Numbered from the stretch's first letter, positions 43,221-51,442 are shown. The stretch is 54,543 nucleotides of DNA from Bacteroides sp. UBA7333 (GCA_002471195.1 DKPN01000021.1:1-54543); one strand, 5' to 3'. The notes: a model not told the origin generated them from the sequence alone. Numbers and translations: made by a program.

Positions 43221-43469
43221 ACTGATATTTTATTTCAATAATGTCCGATAACTTAGGCATACGAGTCGGTACATCAGAAATCTATATGTTATTATATCTG
43301 AGATGAGGTTATTGCAAAAGTATAACCTTGTTTGTATTAATAATGCGATTATTTAAATTGTGATACATATTGATTGCCGAATGAGACTAAATGAATCTCT
43401 GTTTTTATGATGACCTCTATTTTACGAATAACACTAAAAAAATAATAGAAATGAGATAATTGAACAAAT

Positions 43470-43532
43470 AACTGCTAAACTTAACACAACAGAGACATAA
43501 AAGATCGACTCTATTGTGTTAAGTTAGCAGTT
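43470..43532. repeat. Long near-perfect inverted repeat in a gene-free region
   Basis: Bases 43470-43494 match the reverse complement of 43509-43532 with one mismatch and one indel, a stem of about 24 bp with a 14-base loop. It lies in an 833-base gap (43221-44053) with no gene I can support. There is no adjacent T-run, so it is not an ordinary terminator; a small mobile-element relic or a regulatory hairpin fits better. The gap must also hold promoters for the AraC-type gene and the DsrE operon, but no exact TAnnTTTG box was found. Confidence 0.6.
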
Positions 43533-44053
43533 AATCTGGATCATGATAGTAGTTTTTGTCGTTTGCGAATAGCAGTTTTGCAGCTTGTGCCTATGAAAGA
43601 TTATTAAATAATGGCAATTATAATCCCTACAAGCTATTGAGTGTAATATTTATTCTTAGTATAGATATAGAATACGGTTTCAGCAATGAATTATTTGAGT
43701 TATTATTATCTTATTTTGACACAGCATCTTTTTCTTTTTATCAATAGATTTAATTTTTCTTCCGTTTTCATATCAGTGATTTTTTGATTTTGGTATAAAT
43801 TTAATATTTCTTCGTTTTCTATCTTCTTCTGATTGAATAATTGATACGCGTTGCTTCTCGATTGATACGTAATGATTTTTCTTGCCGTGTATAACGATTG
43901 TATTAGATGATGTTAGCATAGTTTGATTGATTTTCAAAGCATAGAGACTAAACTTTATCGAAAATCATAGTCAGGAAATAATATCTTATCAGACTATATT
44001 GACAAGATTTGTTAGCGAAGTGCCATTTATATAATCAGTTTAATTAATAAATT

Positions 44054-44524
44054 ATGGAAAGAAAAATGAAAGCGATTTTAATGAAGTCAATATTTCTATT
44101 GGGATTTTTGTTTGCAGGGACATTATATGCGAACACGCAAGAAATAGACGGTAATAGTGAGAGTAAAAATGGGTGTTTGATAAATAATAGTAACAAGCTA
44201 GTGGTTGTCTGGAGCAGCAATGATCCGATGGTCGCAAAACGGGTTGCTTTGATGTATCCGCATGCTGCCAAGCGTAATCGATGGTTTGATGAAGTAATCC
44301 TTGTTATTTGGGGACCTTCAGCGCAATTAATATCTCAAGATAAAGAGCTGCAAAATAAATTGGCGCAGATGAAAAACGAGGGTGTTATCATTAAAGCATG
44401 TATCGCCTGTGCCAACGAATATAATGTGACACCTCAATTAAAAGAGCTGGGATATGAAGTCATACCGATGGGCGAGCCACTGACCGATTATCTCAAAAAA
44501 GGCTATAAAGTATTAACATTTTAA
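44054..44524 (+). CDS. Exported DsrE-family protein
   Basis: This 156-residue protein starts with a signal peptide (ILMKSIFLLGFLFAGTLYA), so it acts in the periplasm. The mature part is DsrE/DsrF-like: VVVWSSNDPMVAKRV, FDEVILVIWGPSAQLI, IIKACIACANEYNV with two cysteines, and GYEVIPMGEPLTDYLKKGYKVLTF. Relatives are involved in sulfur transfer or redox work, with the Cys as the reactive group. ATG 44054 is used; ATG 44066 is a possible shorter start. It is the first of four closely spaced genes with a DUF417 protein, an ECF sigma factor and an anti-sigma factor. Confidence 0.8.
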   Translation: MERKMKAILMKSIFLLGFLFAGTLYANTQEIDGNSESKNGCLINNSNKLVVVWSSNDPMVAKRVALMYPHAAKRNRWFDEVILVIWGPSAQLISQDKELQNKLAQMKNEGVIIKACIACANEYNVTPQLKELGYEVIPMGEPLTDYLKKGYKVLTF

Positions 44525-44535
44525 ATGGGTCGGCA

Positions 44536-44976
44536 ATGAATATTAAAAATGGTACCGGATACTACATCGCTTATGGCGGAGTCTTTATTCTTTTTTTGTG
44601 GATAGGCATATTTAAGTTTACATCGATAGAGGCATATGCTATAAAACCCTTGGTAGAAAACCAACCATTGACAGCATGGCTTTACGATCTGTTTTCTGTT
44701 CGGGCTGTCTCTAATCTGATAGGGAGTTTCGAACTGTTGACAGCAATGATGATGATTTTAGCCATCTGGTGGCGTACGGCTCGAAAAATAGCGGCATTCA
44801 TGATCATTGTAACGTTTTTATTCACACTTAGCTTTTTGTTTACATCTCCCGGTGTATGGAGAGTGGTAGAGGGTGTACCTATTACCGATTTCTTTATCTT
44901 GAAAGATCTGCCTCTGTTGGGAGTTGGATTTATGTTATTGGAGAATGAACAAAAAGAATATCTTTGCCATAGATAA
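44536..44976 (+). CDS. DUF417 (YkgB/RclC-like) inner-membrane protein
   Basis: This 146-residue protein has four membrane helices. GVFILFLWIGIFKFTSIEAYAIKPLVENQPL is the typical DUF417 opening, followed by SNLIGSFELLTAMMMI and LFTSPGVW. In E. coli the family member RclC is induced by reactive chlorine species. It begins 11 bases after the DsrE-like gene and is followed ten bases on by the sigma factor, so all are one operon. A role in oxidant or hypochlorite stress is inferred from RclC and from the Cys-containing neighbour. Confidence 0.85.
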   Translation: MNIKNGTGYYIAYGGVFILFLWIGIFKFTSIEAYAIKPLVENQPLTAWLYDLFSVRAVSNLIGSFELLTAMMMILAIWWRTARKIAAFMIIVTFLFTLSFLFTSPGVWRVVEGVPITDFFILKDLPLLGVGFMLLENEQKEYLCHR

Positions 44977-44986
44977 ACAATATATT

Positions 44987-45550
44987 ATGCATCAAAGTAC
45001 GAAAATAGAATTTGAACAGTTGATAGATGATTACTCATCCGTCTTATTAAATAAAGCTTATTATTTACTATCCAATAAAGAAGATGCCGAAGATATCGTT
45101 CAAGATGTTTTTTATTCTGCGTATATGAATTACTCCAGTTACAATGGTAACGGCTCAATAAAGGCATGGTTGATGGGGATACTGTATCATAAAGTAATGG
45201 ATTTGTATAAGAAAAAATATAAACAAGGTATCAAGGTTAAAATTCAATTCCATTCAGACTTCGATAATCATGGTGAATGGAATCACCCAGATGTAGTGAA
45301 CAATTGGTTTGCCGATGACACACAAGAACATTTATTGGACAATAAAGAGTTTAGAGATCAGTTTTACGGCTGTCTGGAGTCTTTGCCCGAAAGATGGCGT
45401 ATCGTGGTAAAACTCTGTTATCTGCAGGAAACCAAAACTGAATCTATTTGTAAGGAATTGGGTATATCGATCACTAATTATTGGAAGCTGCTGCAAAGAA
45501 GTAGATTGCAATTACGCCGATGTATCGATGCCAAGTGGTTTAATATTTAA
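44987..45550 (+). CDS. ECF-type RNA polymerase sigma factor
   Basis: About 187 residues from ATG 44987. The frame is open to 44924, but that would overlap the DUF417 gene by 50 bases and add an unlikely N-terminus. Region 2 is LLSNKEDAEDIVQDVFYSAYMNY to SIKAWLMGILYHKVMDLYKKK. Region 4 is LESLPERWRIVVKLCYLQETKTESICKELGI with ISITNYWKLLQRSRLQLRRC. It has no extra domain. The next gene is its likely anti-sigma factor, 15 bases on. It probably turns on its own operon in response to an envelope or oxidative signal. Confidence 0.92.
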   Translation: MHQSTKIEFEQLIDDYSSVLLNKAYYLLSNKEDAEDIVQDVFYSAYMNYSSYNGNGSIKAWLMGILYHKVMDLYKKKYKQGIKVKIQFHSDFDNHGEWNHPDVVNNWFADDTQEHLLDNKEFRDQFYGCLESLPERWRIVVKLCYLQETKTESICKELGISITNYWKLLQRSRLQLRRCIDAKWFNI

Positions 45551-45565
45551 AATTATGGACATATA

Positions 45566-45841
45566 ATGTATAAAGACTTCATACATATTTTTGTACTTTC
45601 ATGTACTAAAGCTACCTATTTATTGGAAAAAAAGTTTCATGCGCGACTGAGTTTTATAGAAAAACTTCAATTGAAACTTCATTTCAAACTATGTTCCTAC
45701 TGCTCTTGCTATGAAAAGAAGGCCGAATTGCTAGATCGATTGGCCAAAATCAGTATAGATGATCCTATTACTACAACTATATTTTCGGCGGAAGAGATAG
45801 ATTGCTTTAAAAATAGAGTTCATAATAAAATAAACTCATGA
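45566..45841 (+). CDS. Small ZAS-type anti-sigma factor
   Basis: This 91-residue protein carries the zinc-binding anti-sigma motif H39-x3-C43-x2-C46 (LHFKLCSYC), with an N-terminal Cys (C13, LSCTKATYLLEKK) as likely fourth ligand. Proteins of this size and pattern grip an ECF sigma factor and release it when thiols are oxidised or zinc is lost. It has no membrane helix, so it should be a soluble cytoplasmic sensor. It directly follows the sigma gene and ends the operon before a shared terminator. Confidence 0.82.
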   Translation: MYKDFIHIFVLSCTKATYLLEKKFHARLSFIEKLQLKLHFKLCSYCSCYEKKAELLDRLAKISIDDPITTTIFSAEEIDCFKNRVHNKINS

Positions 45842-45913
45842 TATCTAGTTTGTAATGATATAATAACCGTTTATTCTTAAAGGTTCAGGTCTCTTGAAAT
45901 AAGAGTTTAAAGA

Positions 45914-45945
45914 AAAAGCGCTCGAATTTGCTTTCGAGCGCTTTT
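45914..45945. terminator. Bidirectional terminator between convergent genes
   Basis: AAAAGCGCTCGAA (45914-45926) pairs perfectly with TTCGAGCGCTTTT (45933-45945), with A- and T-runs on the two sides. It serves the anti-sigma operon (plus) and the Cys-rich gene (minus). Confidence 0.9.
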
Positions 45946-45958
45946 AAATTGTAGAGAG

Positions 45959-46198
45959 TTATTTTTTGTCGCAGTTCTTTTTCTTTGTGCATGTCGATTT
46001 AGCATCTTTGCTTTCAGCTTTGTCGCAATTACTTTTTTTGGTACACGAAGCGGTTTCTGTTTTGTTTGTTTTATCGCATTTTTTATTGTCTACAGTACAA
46101 GTTTTGCTTTTTTCTGTTTTGGTATTTGTGTTTTGAGCAGATACTGTACAAATCATACCCATAAAAGCCAATGTGGCAAATAAAACTTTTAATTTCAT
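45959..46198 (-). CDS. Small secreted Cys/Lys-rich repeat protein
   Basis: This 79-residue protein has a clear signal peptide (KVLFATLAFMGMICTVSAQ). The mature 57 residues are made only of Lys, Thr, Asn, Asp, Glu, Ser, Ala, Gln, Val and Cys, in imperfect repeats: KTCTVDNKKCDKTNK, ASCTKKSNCDK, STCTKKKNCDKK. Cysteines come in pairs about five residues apart (C-T-x-K-x-x-C-D-K). It has no hydrophobic core, so it is likely unfolded until it binds metal or forms disulfides. It converges on the redox-type sigma operon. No family recognised; metal binding or thiol buffering are possible roles. Confidence 0.75.
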   Translation of the reverse strand: MKLKVLFATLAFMGMICTVSAQNTNTKTEKSKTCTVDNKKCDKTNKTETASCTKKSNCDKAESKDAKSTCTKKKNCDKK

Positions 46199-46774
46199 AT
46201 TCTATTATTTTTTTAATGGAGTTGGTCAATATAATGAACTCCTGTGTTTTTAAAATGGTCTAATTGTTATCATTTAATGATTGGGTTGGGGTTGATTCTT
46301 TTCAGCCTACATTAATTTTGTTGATTACATCTGATTATTTTTCAATATTGAGTAAATAAATCGTTGGATGGCTTTATTCCCAAGGATTCTAATTCATATC
46401 TCTAAACATCAAACAACTTTAAAGTCTGTTGCACGCTTATGAACAGATCTACTGACTTTATATAACTAGTATCTATTTATCCTTAATCCTGACAGTTACA
46501 GCTTTATTATTTTATAATTAAGAAGTGCAAAAGACCAAAAAACTTCTTTTTAATAAAGTAAAAATATAGATGCCATAAATTTGATACAATGAAATAGATA
46601 TATATGAAGAAGGGATGAATAATATTATATTCAATATAGCTGTAACTTATCTTCTATTAGTTAATTAGAGTCATTTGTTATCAAAACAACGTCAACCCGT
46701 CTTCATGTTGAAATTGTAGATTTTAAATCGATTTTTATATTCTATATTAGCATTGTCTTTTATTGTATGTTTCT
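46199..46774. other. Long AT-rich gap with no gene seen
   Basis: No ORF above about 30 codons makes sense here and no family is recognised. It must include the minus-strand promoter of the Cys-rich protein near 46200-46260. I see no exact TAnnTTTG box and no tRNA. Confidence 0.45.
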
Positions 46775-46964
46775 TCAATAGACATCCTTCCAAGCCAGAC
46801 GGAAGGCCATTGTGTCTGGCAATTTCTGTTCATCTTCTTTGCGAAATTTAAGGAGGTGGTAGTGGTTTAGTAGATAGCCACTCAGAGTACTGAACTGAGG
46901 AGCCCTTGCGTCAGAACTGTTCATGGATAAGCTCAGAGGTGTTGAGGCTTAGGTTCAGTACTCT
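46775..46964 (+). ncRNA. Candidate structured RNA or leader upstream of the HU gene
   Basis: Four strong stems occur in 190 bases without an ORF. CCTTCC (46786-46791) can pair with GGAAGG (46801-46806), while GCCAGAC (46794-46800) can pair with GTCTGGC (46814-46820); each stem uses the loop of the other. Then AGTGGTT (46861-46867) pairs with AGCCACT (46876-46882), and a perfect 12-bp stem AGAGTACTGAAC (46884-46895) with GTTCAGTACTCT (46953-46964) encloses a 57-base domain. It is more GC-rich than its surroundings. AAGGAGGT at 46850-46857 looks like a Shine-Dalgarno sequence but no ATG follows. The strand is assumed from the downstream gene. Confidence 0.45.
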
Positions 46965-47008
46965 TTAAAACACCGCTCAAATATCACGGAGAATATAAAA
47001 TTAGGTAT

Positions 47009-47476
47009 ATGGCATTTTATAGAAAGCGATTGAAAAAAATCAACAACAAGTGGTATCCCGAGTCTATTACTGTGGGGAAACCTGTGTCAACAGATCAAAT
47101 AGCTGACAGATTGGCTTTGATCTCCACCGTGAGTCGTGCAGATGCATTTGCTGTACTTAAAGAATTGGCAGGAGTAATGGCCGACTATATGAGTAATGGG
47201 CGCACAGTGAAACTTGAAGGATTGGGTACTTTCTATTATACGGCTAACGCGCGTGGTAATGGTGTGGACACAGAGGAAGAGGTGAATGCGTCGCAGATAA
47301 CAAGTGTACGAGTACGTTTCATTCCTGAAGTTAAACGCAATATGGATAATCGAGTTACGAGTCGTGCGTTGATTGATAAAAATCTATTTTGGGAAGAGTT
47401 AAGGGATACAACGGTACAAAAGAAGGAAGGCAATAGGAATAATGATGGAGGTGAGGTGGTTGATCCTTCAGTGTAA
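47009..47476 (+). CDS. HU-family DNA-binding protein (HU-HIG type)
   Basis: This 155-residue protein belongs to the HU-like group common in Bacteroidetes. The first 20 residues (AFYRKRLKKINNKWYP) are the usual basic, aromatic lead strand. The HU fold follows: TDQIADRLALISTVSRADAFAVLKELAGVMADYMSNGRTVKLEGLGTF, then the beta-arm region with VRFIPEVKRNM. The acidic, Asn/Gly-rich tail after 130 is probably disordered. Many of its relatives lie beside capsule genes or mobile elements. It should bend or coat DNA; here it stands alone behind a structured non-coding region. Confidence 0.9.
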   Translation: MAFYRKRLKKINNKWYPESITVGKPVSTDQIADRLALISTVSRADAFAVLKELAGVMADYMSNGRTVKLEGLGTFYYTANARGNGVDTEEEVNASQITSVRVRFIPEVKRNMDNRVTSRALIDKNLFWEELRDTTVQKKEGNRNNDGGEVVDPSV

Positions 47477-47688
47477 TGGTGATATTAAACAATGAATGTA
47501 GCTTTTAGATGATTGCTGTCTTTCTTCAAACCGTTATGACTTCATAAAATAGTAATACTTTGTAGTAATAATAGATCACTATATGTGCAAAATAAATAAT
47601 TCTTGAATGCCGACGTGTTATTCTCAATTGAGTAAAGCATAAAAACTGATTAAGCCTGCATATGTGATGGATGATAACTTTAAGAGAT

Positions 47689-48102
47689 ATGGAAAACAGA
47701 ATATTTAGGACTATTTTAGGAGGTATTGTTGGCTCCGCCTTTTTAACCATCATAAATGTATTTCTTGCACCTATAATGGGTGTGAAAATAAACCTTGCAA
47801 CTATGTTGGTCAATCAAACTGACATAGCCCCAACATCAGGATGGTTTACATGCACTATGATTGGCGTGTTATATTTAGTAGGTATACTCTTTGCATTTGC
47901 CTATTTGTTTTTATTTAGAGAAATGGTGACTCAAATAGGCAATATTTATCTCAAGGGCTTTATTTATGGAATTGTTGTTTTTTTAATAGCGGAGTTGGGT
48001 ATGATCTTGATGGGAGATGAAATGAAGATGATGACAGTAATCGTTTTATTGTTAAGCCATTTGGTGTATGCAATTACAGTTGTGAAAATCATAAATGAAT
48101 GA
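47689..48102 (+). CDS. Small four-helix membrane protein, unknown
   Basis: About 137 residues from ATG 47689 (an ATG at 47671 adds six polar residues). Four hydrophobic segments are visible: ILGGIVGSAFLTIINVFLAPIMG, MIGVLYLVGILFAFAYLFLF, GFIYGIVVFLIAELGMILMG and VIVLLLSHLVYAITVV. The first helix with GG-GS resembles small glycine-rich membrane proteins of the DUF6789 kind, but I am not confident in any family. It has its own terminator and no close partner. Function unknown. Confidence 0.65.
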   Translation: MENRIFRTILGGIVGSAFLTIINVFLAPIMGVKINLATMLVNQTDIAPTSGWFTCTMIGVLYLVGILFAFAYLFLFREMVTQIGNIYLKGFIYGIVVFLIAELGMILMGDEMKMMTVIVLLLSHLVYAITVVKIINE

Positions 48103-48149
48103 TACATCTTGATATACCATGCTCTTATTTTGTGTATTTTTATAATCTC

Positions 48150-48194
48150 AAACAGCTAGTCAACAATTCTAAAATTATTGGCTAGCTGTTTTTT
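48150..48194 (+). terminator. Rho-independent terminator after the membrane protein
   Basis: AAACAGCTAG (48150-48159) pairs perfectly with CTAGCTGTTT (48182-48191); inner CAAT/ATTG extends the stem, and a T-run to 48194 follows. Confidence 0.87.
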
Positions 48195-48230
48195 AAACTC
48201 TATTTCGTCATTTACAAATATCAATACATT

Positions 48231-48788
48231 ATGCGCAATACAGCATTCAAAGTAGGAGATATTATTACAATAGAGCGCTCATTCAATTCGAAGAGTGGTT
48301 ATCGTTATACTCTCATCGGCTTAATGGGAGGAGCCGCATTAATCGAAGAAAAGATGCAGGCTAATAACAATATACCGGGATGTAATGTAACTCAGATATT
48401 CCGATTTCAATTTCTTCAACCCGGAAATGCGGAAATACAATTTATTTCTTATCGCCCGCACGATGAAATGGTATTGGAAGATACGTTAGTATATAAAGTT
48501 TACCCATTCGAAGCTGAACACGATACGACTGGTTTATGGAGTCATTACCGGCCACTTCTTGATTCGGACAAATGCTTGTTCGATAACTGCATATATTATT
48601 TGATTGGTGCTAAATATATTCCTTCAAGTGTATCTGTGCAAGAACTGAATGGCAAGAATTATCGCTTTGAGTGTTCATATATTCCATTAACAAAAAAATC
48701 AAGAGTAGGTTATGCTATTATAGAAATAAATGTACCACTCAAAGGAGCACCAACAATTGTTCGTATATCTAGTACTATCATTGATTAA
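48231..48788 (+). CDS. Chagasin-like (I42) domain protein, possible protease inhibitor
   Basis: This 185-residue protein has no signal peptide. Its first 95 residues match the plan of chagasin-type inhibitors of cysteine proteases: FKVGDIITIERSFNSKSGYRY in place of the N-P-T-x-G-Y-x-W loop, a long middle loop, then IFRFQFLQPGNAEIQFISYRPHD for the G-x-x-x-F...G-x-A-x-I-x-F-x-Y-x-R-P end. The C-terminal 90 residues (DNCIYYLIGAKYIPSS to IVRISSTIID) are unrecognised. If right, it would block papain-like enzymes in the cytoplasm. Low identity, so the call is moderate. It stands alone. Confidence 0.5.
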   Translation: MRNTAFKVGDIITIERSFNSKSGYRYTLIGLMGGAALIEEKMQANNNIPGCNVTQIFRFQFLQPGNAEIQFISYRPHDEMVLEDTLVYKVYPFEAEHDTTGLWSHYRPLLDSDKCLFDNCIYYLIGAKYIPSSVSVQELNGKNYRFECSYIPLTKKSRVGYAIIEINVPLKGAPTIVRISSTIID

Positions 48789-48868
48789 TTATATGTTTTT
48801 TTCAGTATGATATGATTTTTAGTTGAAAGCTAATATCTGATAAATTGATAGAATATTGTATGTACGAA

Positions 48869-48903
48869 AAGGGCTGTCTCACAACTGTAGACAGCCCTTT
48901 TTA
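48869..48903. terminator. Bidirectional terminator between the chagasin-like and sialidase genes
   Basis: AAGGGCTGTCT (48869-48879) pairs perfectly with AGACAGCCCTT (48889-48899), with an A-run before and T-run after. The two genes are convergent here. Confidence 0.88.
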
Positions 48904-48918
48904 TTGATTATAGAAAAA

Positions 48919-50475
48919 TTATAAACCTTTATCCTTTCCTGAAGTTAACCATTCGGTATTGAAGCTAGCAAATTTAATACCATCTCTTGTTTCGAATATA
49001 CATCCTATTTCGCCGTTGCCTAAGTTAGTAAGTACTGAATAGTAAAAATCAGTATAACGATTGCCATGAATGCGTTTTGAGAAAGCAAAGCTTTGCGCTT
49101 CATCGTAACTGATACGCGCTACGCCATTAATGCGCATGGGAGGAGTAGAACGATAGGCTTTGTGTGCTTCGTTGACCACTACAGTCGAAGCTGGATTGGA
49201 TACGAGTATTCTAGAGGGCTCATTGTTTTTTAAACCGCTTACTCTTAAAATGCTTCCTTGGCATAAAGGATCAATCAGATCTTCACGCACGACTGTTTCG
49301 CCCCAAACCGCTTTTTCGTTGATGATATTCACCGGAATAAATCCTCTGGCTTTGGTAACATCAGGAAAATTCCAAGGATTCCAATCTTTAGGTTTCGTCT
49401 CTAATTGTCGTCTTGCTTTATGGCAGCGTGCATTGATTAAAAAGTCATTGCTACTCAATTGCACTACTTGGCTTTCATTGGTTCCATAATTGGATTTACC
49501 TTCCATAACTTTCCATGTTTCGCCTAAATCGTCCGAATAGCATAAATAATTGTACCAACCATCAGCACCTCCCGATACATTGAAGGGAAGAATGATTCTA
49601 CCGTTATTTTCGCCTCCCACAACTCTAATGCCAATGCCGGGTCCCGAACAGTAACCGGTGGCATTCGATATTTTAACTTCTTTCGTAATGTCTTTCATTG
49701 ACGACCATGTTTTGCCATTGTCATCACTATGAATAATGAATGTATGGGTTATGCCTTTTCCTTCTAATCCTGTTTTCGCACTCCCTTCGTTTAGTTTTGC
49801 TGTATAATCTTGGAATACCAATAATATCCGGTTTATTTCTTCAACATAAACCACCGTTGGGTTATTTAAGCTGTTTTCGCCAGCTTGAGCCAATATCATT
49901 AATTCGCTCCATGTTTTACCTTTATCATCACTTATTTTTGCAACGATATCATTTTCGGCACAGTCGGCATGTCCCGAGCGGGTTTCTGTGATGGCTATCA
50001 CTCTGCCGGTAGGAAGAGTGACTACGGTAGGAATTCTATAAATAAAATATCCTTTTTCTCCATGGGTGAAAATGGTCGAAAACTGGGGTGCTCTTCCTGA
50101 ATAATAGTATTTGTATAGAGTGTCAGCAAGAGTTTTTCCTAAATCATGAATATTTCCTTTTAACAAGATAGAGTGGTTAGCTAAAGTCGAAATAGAAGCT
50201 CTTACTGTCATATTATCTTTATCCGTACCCTCCATTCCTATAATGATGTCGGGGTGTGCCTCATTTTTATCACAAACTACAAATTGACTAGGCTTCTCTC
50301 TCAACTGATTCATTAATTTGCTTTGAAATGATTTTTGCAATTTTGCATCCTTGCAAATAGTCATGATAGAGTATTGCAGCGTTTCGTCAGTATTGATACG
50401 GCTGTTGTCTACAATAGCTTGTGCGTTGGCTAATAAAGAAAATAAGAATAGATAGCTCGATAAAATAAATTTCAT
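48919..50475 (-). CDS. nanH: Secreted sialidase (GH33 neuraminidase)
   Basis: This 518-residue exo-sialidase cuts terminal sialic acid from host glycans. A signal peptide (ILSSYLFLFSLLANAQA) leads to an extra N-terminal domain of about 115 residues. The catalytic six-blade propeller starts at YRIP (146-149, with R147 of the Arg triad). Asp-boxes are SDDKGKTW at 182-189 and later SDDNGKTW and SDDLGETW. D171 in HADCAEND is the likely acid/base, and the Tyr/Glu pair lies in the RISYDE to FYYSVLTNLGNGEIGCIFE end. It is a single gene, without a SusC/SusD pair or sialic acid catabolic genes beside it. Confidence 0.92.
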   Translation of the reverse strand: MKFILSSYLFLFSLLANAQAIVDNSRINTDETLQYSIMTICKDAKLQKSFQSKLMNQLREKPSQFVVCDKNEAHPDIIIGMEGTDKDNMTVRASISTLANHSILLKGNIHDLGKTLADTLYKYYYSGRAPQFSTIFTHGEKGYFIYRIPTVVTLPTGRVIAITETRSGHADCAENDIVAKISDDKGKTWSELMILAQAGENSLNNPTVVYVEEINRILLVFQDYTAKLNEGSAKTGLEGKGITHTFIIHSDDNGKTWSSMKDITKEVKISNATGYCSGPGIGIRVVGGENNGRIILPFNVSGGADGWYNYLCYSDDLGETWKVMEGKSNYGTNESQVVQLSSNDFLINARCHKARRQLETKPKDWNPWNFPDVTKARGFIPVNIINEKAVWGETVVREDLIDPLCQGSILRVSGLKNNEPSRILVSNPASTVVVNEAHKAYRSTPPMRINGVARISYDEAQSFAFSKRIHGNRYTDFYYSVLTNLGNGEIGCIFETRDGIKFASFNTEWLTSGKDKGL

Positions 50476-50624
50476 GTGTAGGTGTAAAGTATTAAATGTT
50501 ATTATTTGGATGTTAATTCAGTGATGTTTTCCACATTGAATGATTAATTCTGCAAATAATGTAAAAAAGTATAAGAAGGTACCTATTTATTAATCTTTAT
50601 TCGTTTTTTATAAGATGTATGTTA

Positions 50625-50668
50625 AAAATAAAAAGGTCATTATCGTGTTTATTGCACGATAATGACCT
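50625..50668 (-). terminator. Rho-independent terminator after the superoxide dismutase gene
   Basis: A perfect 14-bp stem, 50634-50647 with 50655-50668, and an A-rich run at 50625-50633 that reads as the minus-strand T-run. Confidence 0.9.
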
Positions 50669-50690
50669 AAGGAATATCTTTATAAAAATA

Positions 50691-51272
50691 TTAATATCTT
50701 TTTTCTACAACTTCCCAATCGATAATATCCCATATTGCTTTCACATGATCGGGACGACGGTTTTGATAATCGAGATAATATGCATGTTCCCATACGTCGA
50801 TGCATAAAATAGGTTTCAAGCCATGACGAATAGGATTGCTACCGTTGGGTTCTTTAGTAATGGTGAGCTTGCCGTCTTTATCGGCTGCTAACCATGCCCA
50901 TCCCGATCCAAATAATCCGACTGCTGCGTCGTTAAGTTCTTTTTTAAGATTGTCGAAGCTGATAAAATCGCGGTTGATTGCTTCGGCCAACTTACCTGCT
51001 GGTTCTTTACGTGATGGATTTGGTCTGAATTGTAAAAAATATAAGGTATGATTTAATACTTGACCAGCATTGTTGAAAATAGGACCATCAGGTGCTTCGG
51101 ATATAATTTCTGCTAGATTTTTATCTTCAAATTTAGTTCCCGGTATGAGGTTGTTAAGGTTGTTTACATAAGCTTGCAAGTGCTTGCCATAATGAAACTC
51201 TATTGTTTGCTGACTGATTACAGGTTCCAAAGCATTATTTGCATAAGGAAGTTTAGGCATTTCATGAGTCAT
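50691..51272 (-). CDS. sodB: Superoxide dismutase, Fe/Mn type
   Basis: About 193 residues from ATG 51272, chosen because relatives in Bacteroides start M-T-x-E-MPKLPYANNALEPVIS; the ATG at 51278 adds two residues. The enzyme turns superoxide into oxygen and hydrogen peroxide. Metal ligands are the His of EFHYGKH, the His of VLNHTLY, and Asp and His of DVWEHAYYLDY. GSGWAWLAADKDGKL and FNNAGQVLNHTLYF fit the Fe or cambialistic type rather than strict Mn. It is a single gene ended by a strong terminator. Confidence 0.95.
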   Translation of the reverse strand: MTHEMPKLPYANNALEPVISQQTIEFHYGKHLQAYVNNLNNLIPGTKFEDKNLAEIISEAPDGPIFNNAGQVLNHTLYFLQFRPNPSRKEPAGKLAEAINRDFISFDNLKKELNDAAVGLFGSGWAWLAADKDGKLTITKEPNGSNPIRHGLKPILCIDVWEHAYYLDYQNRRPDHVKAIWDIIDWEVVEKRY

Positions 51273-51442
51273 AATCATAAATATTTTAAGAAAATAATAT
51301 AGTAATTATATGGATATGTAATTAACTAAATAAATAACAAAGGTTGGTACTAAAAGGTTTGCCATTCAACAGAATGTGCTCTTCTCATCTGTTAGCGATA
51401 GATAAAAATAAATTAAATGATAAATCGTATTGATTTATGTTC

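Noticed and set aside
43556..43747. 63-codon ORF after the long inverted repeat
   Set aside because: I considered a transposase fragment because of a weak YNPYKLLSVIF stretch, but the match is too short and the composition is not convincing.
46850..46964. tRNA or tmRNA-like gene
   Set aside because: The stems do not give a cloverleaf and there is no T-loop GTTCGAnTC or CCA end; kept only as a generic structured-RNA candidate.
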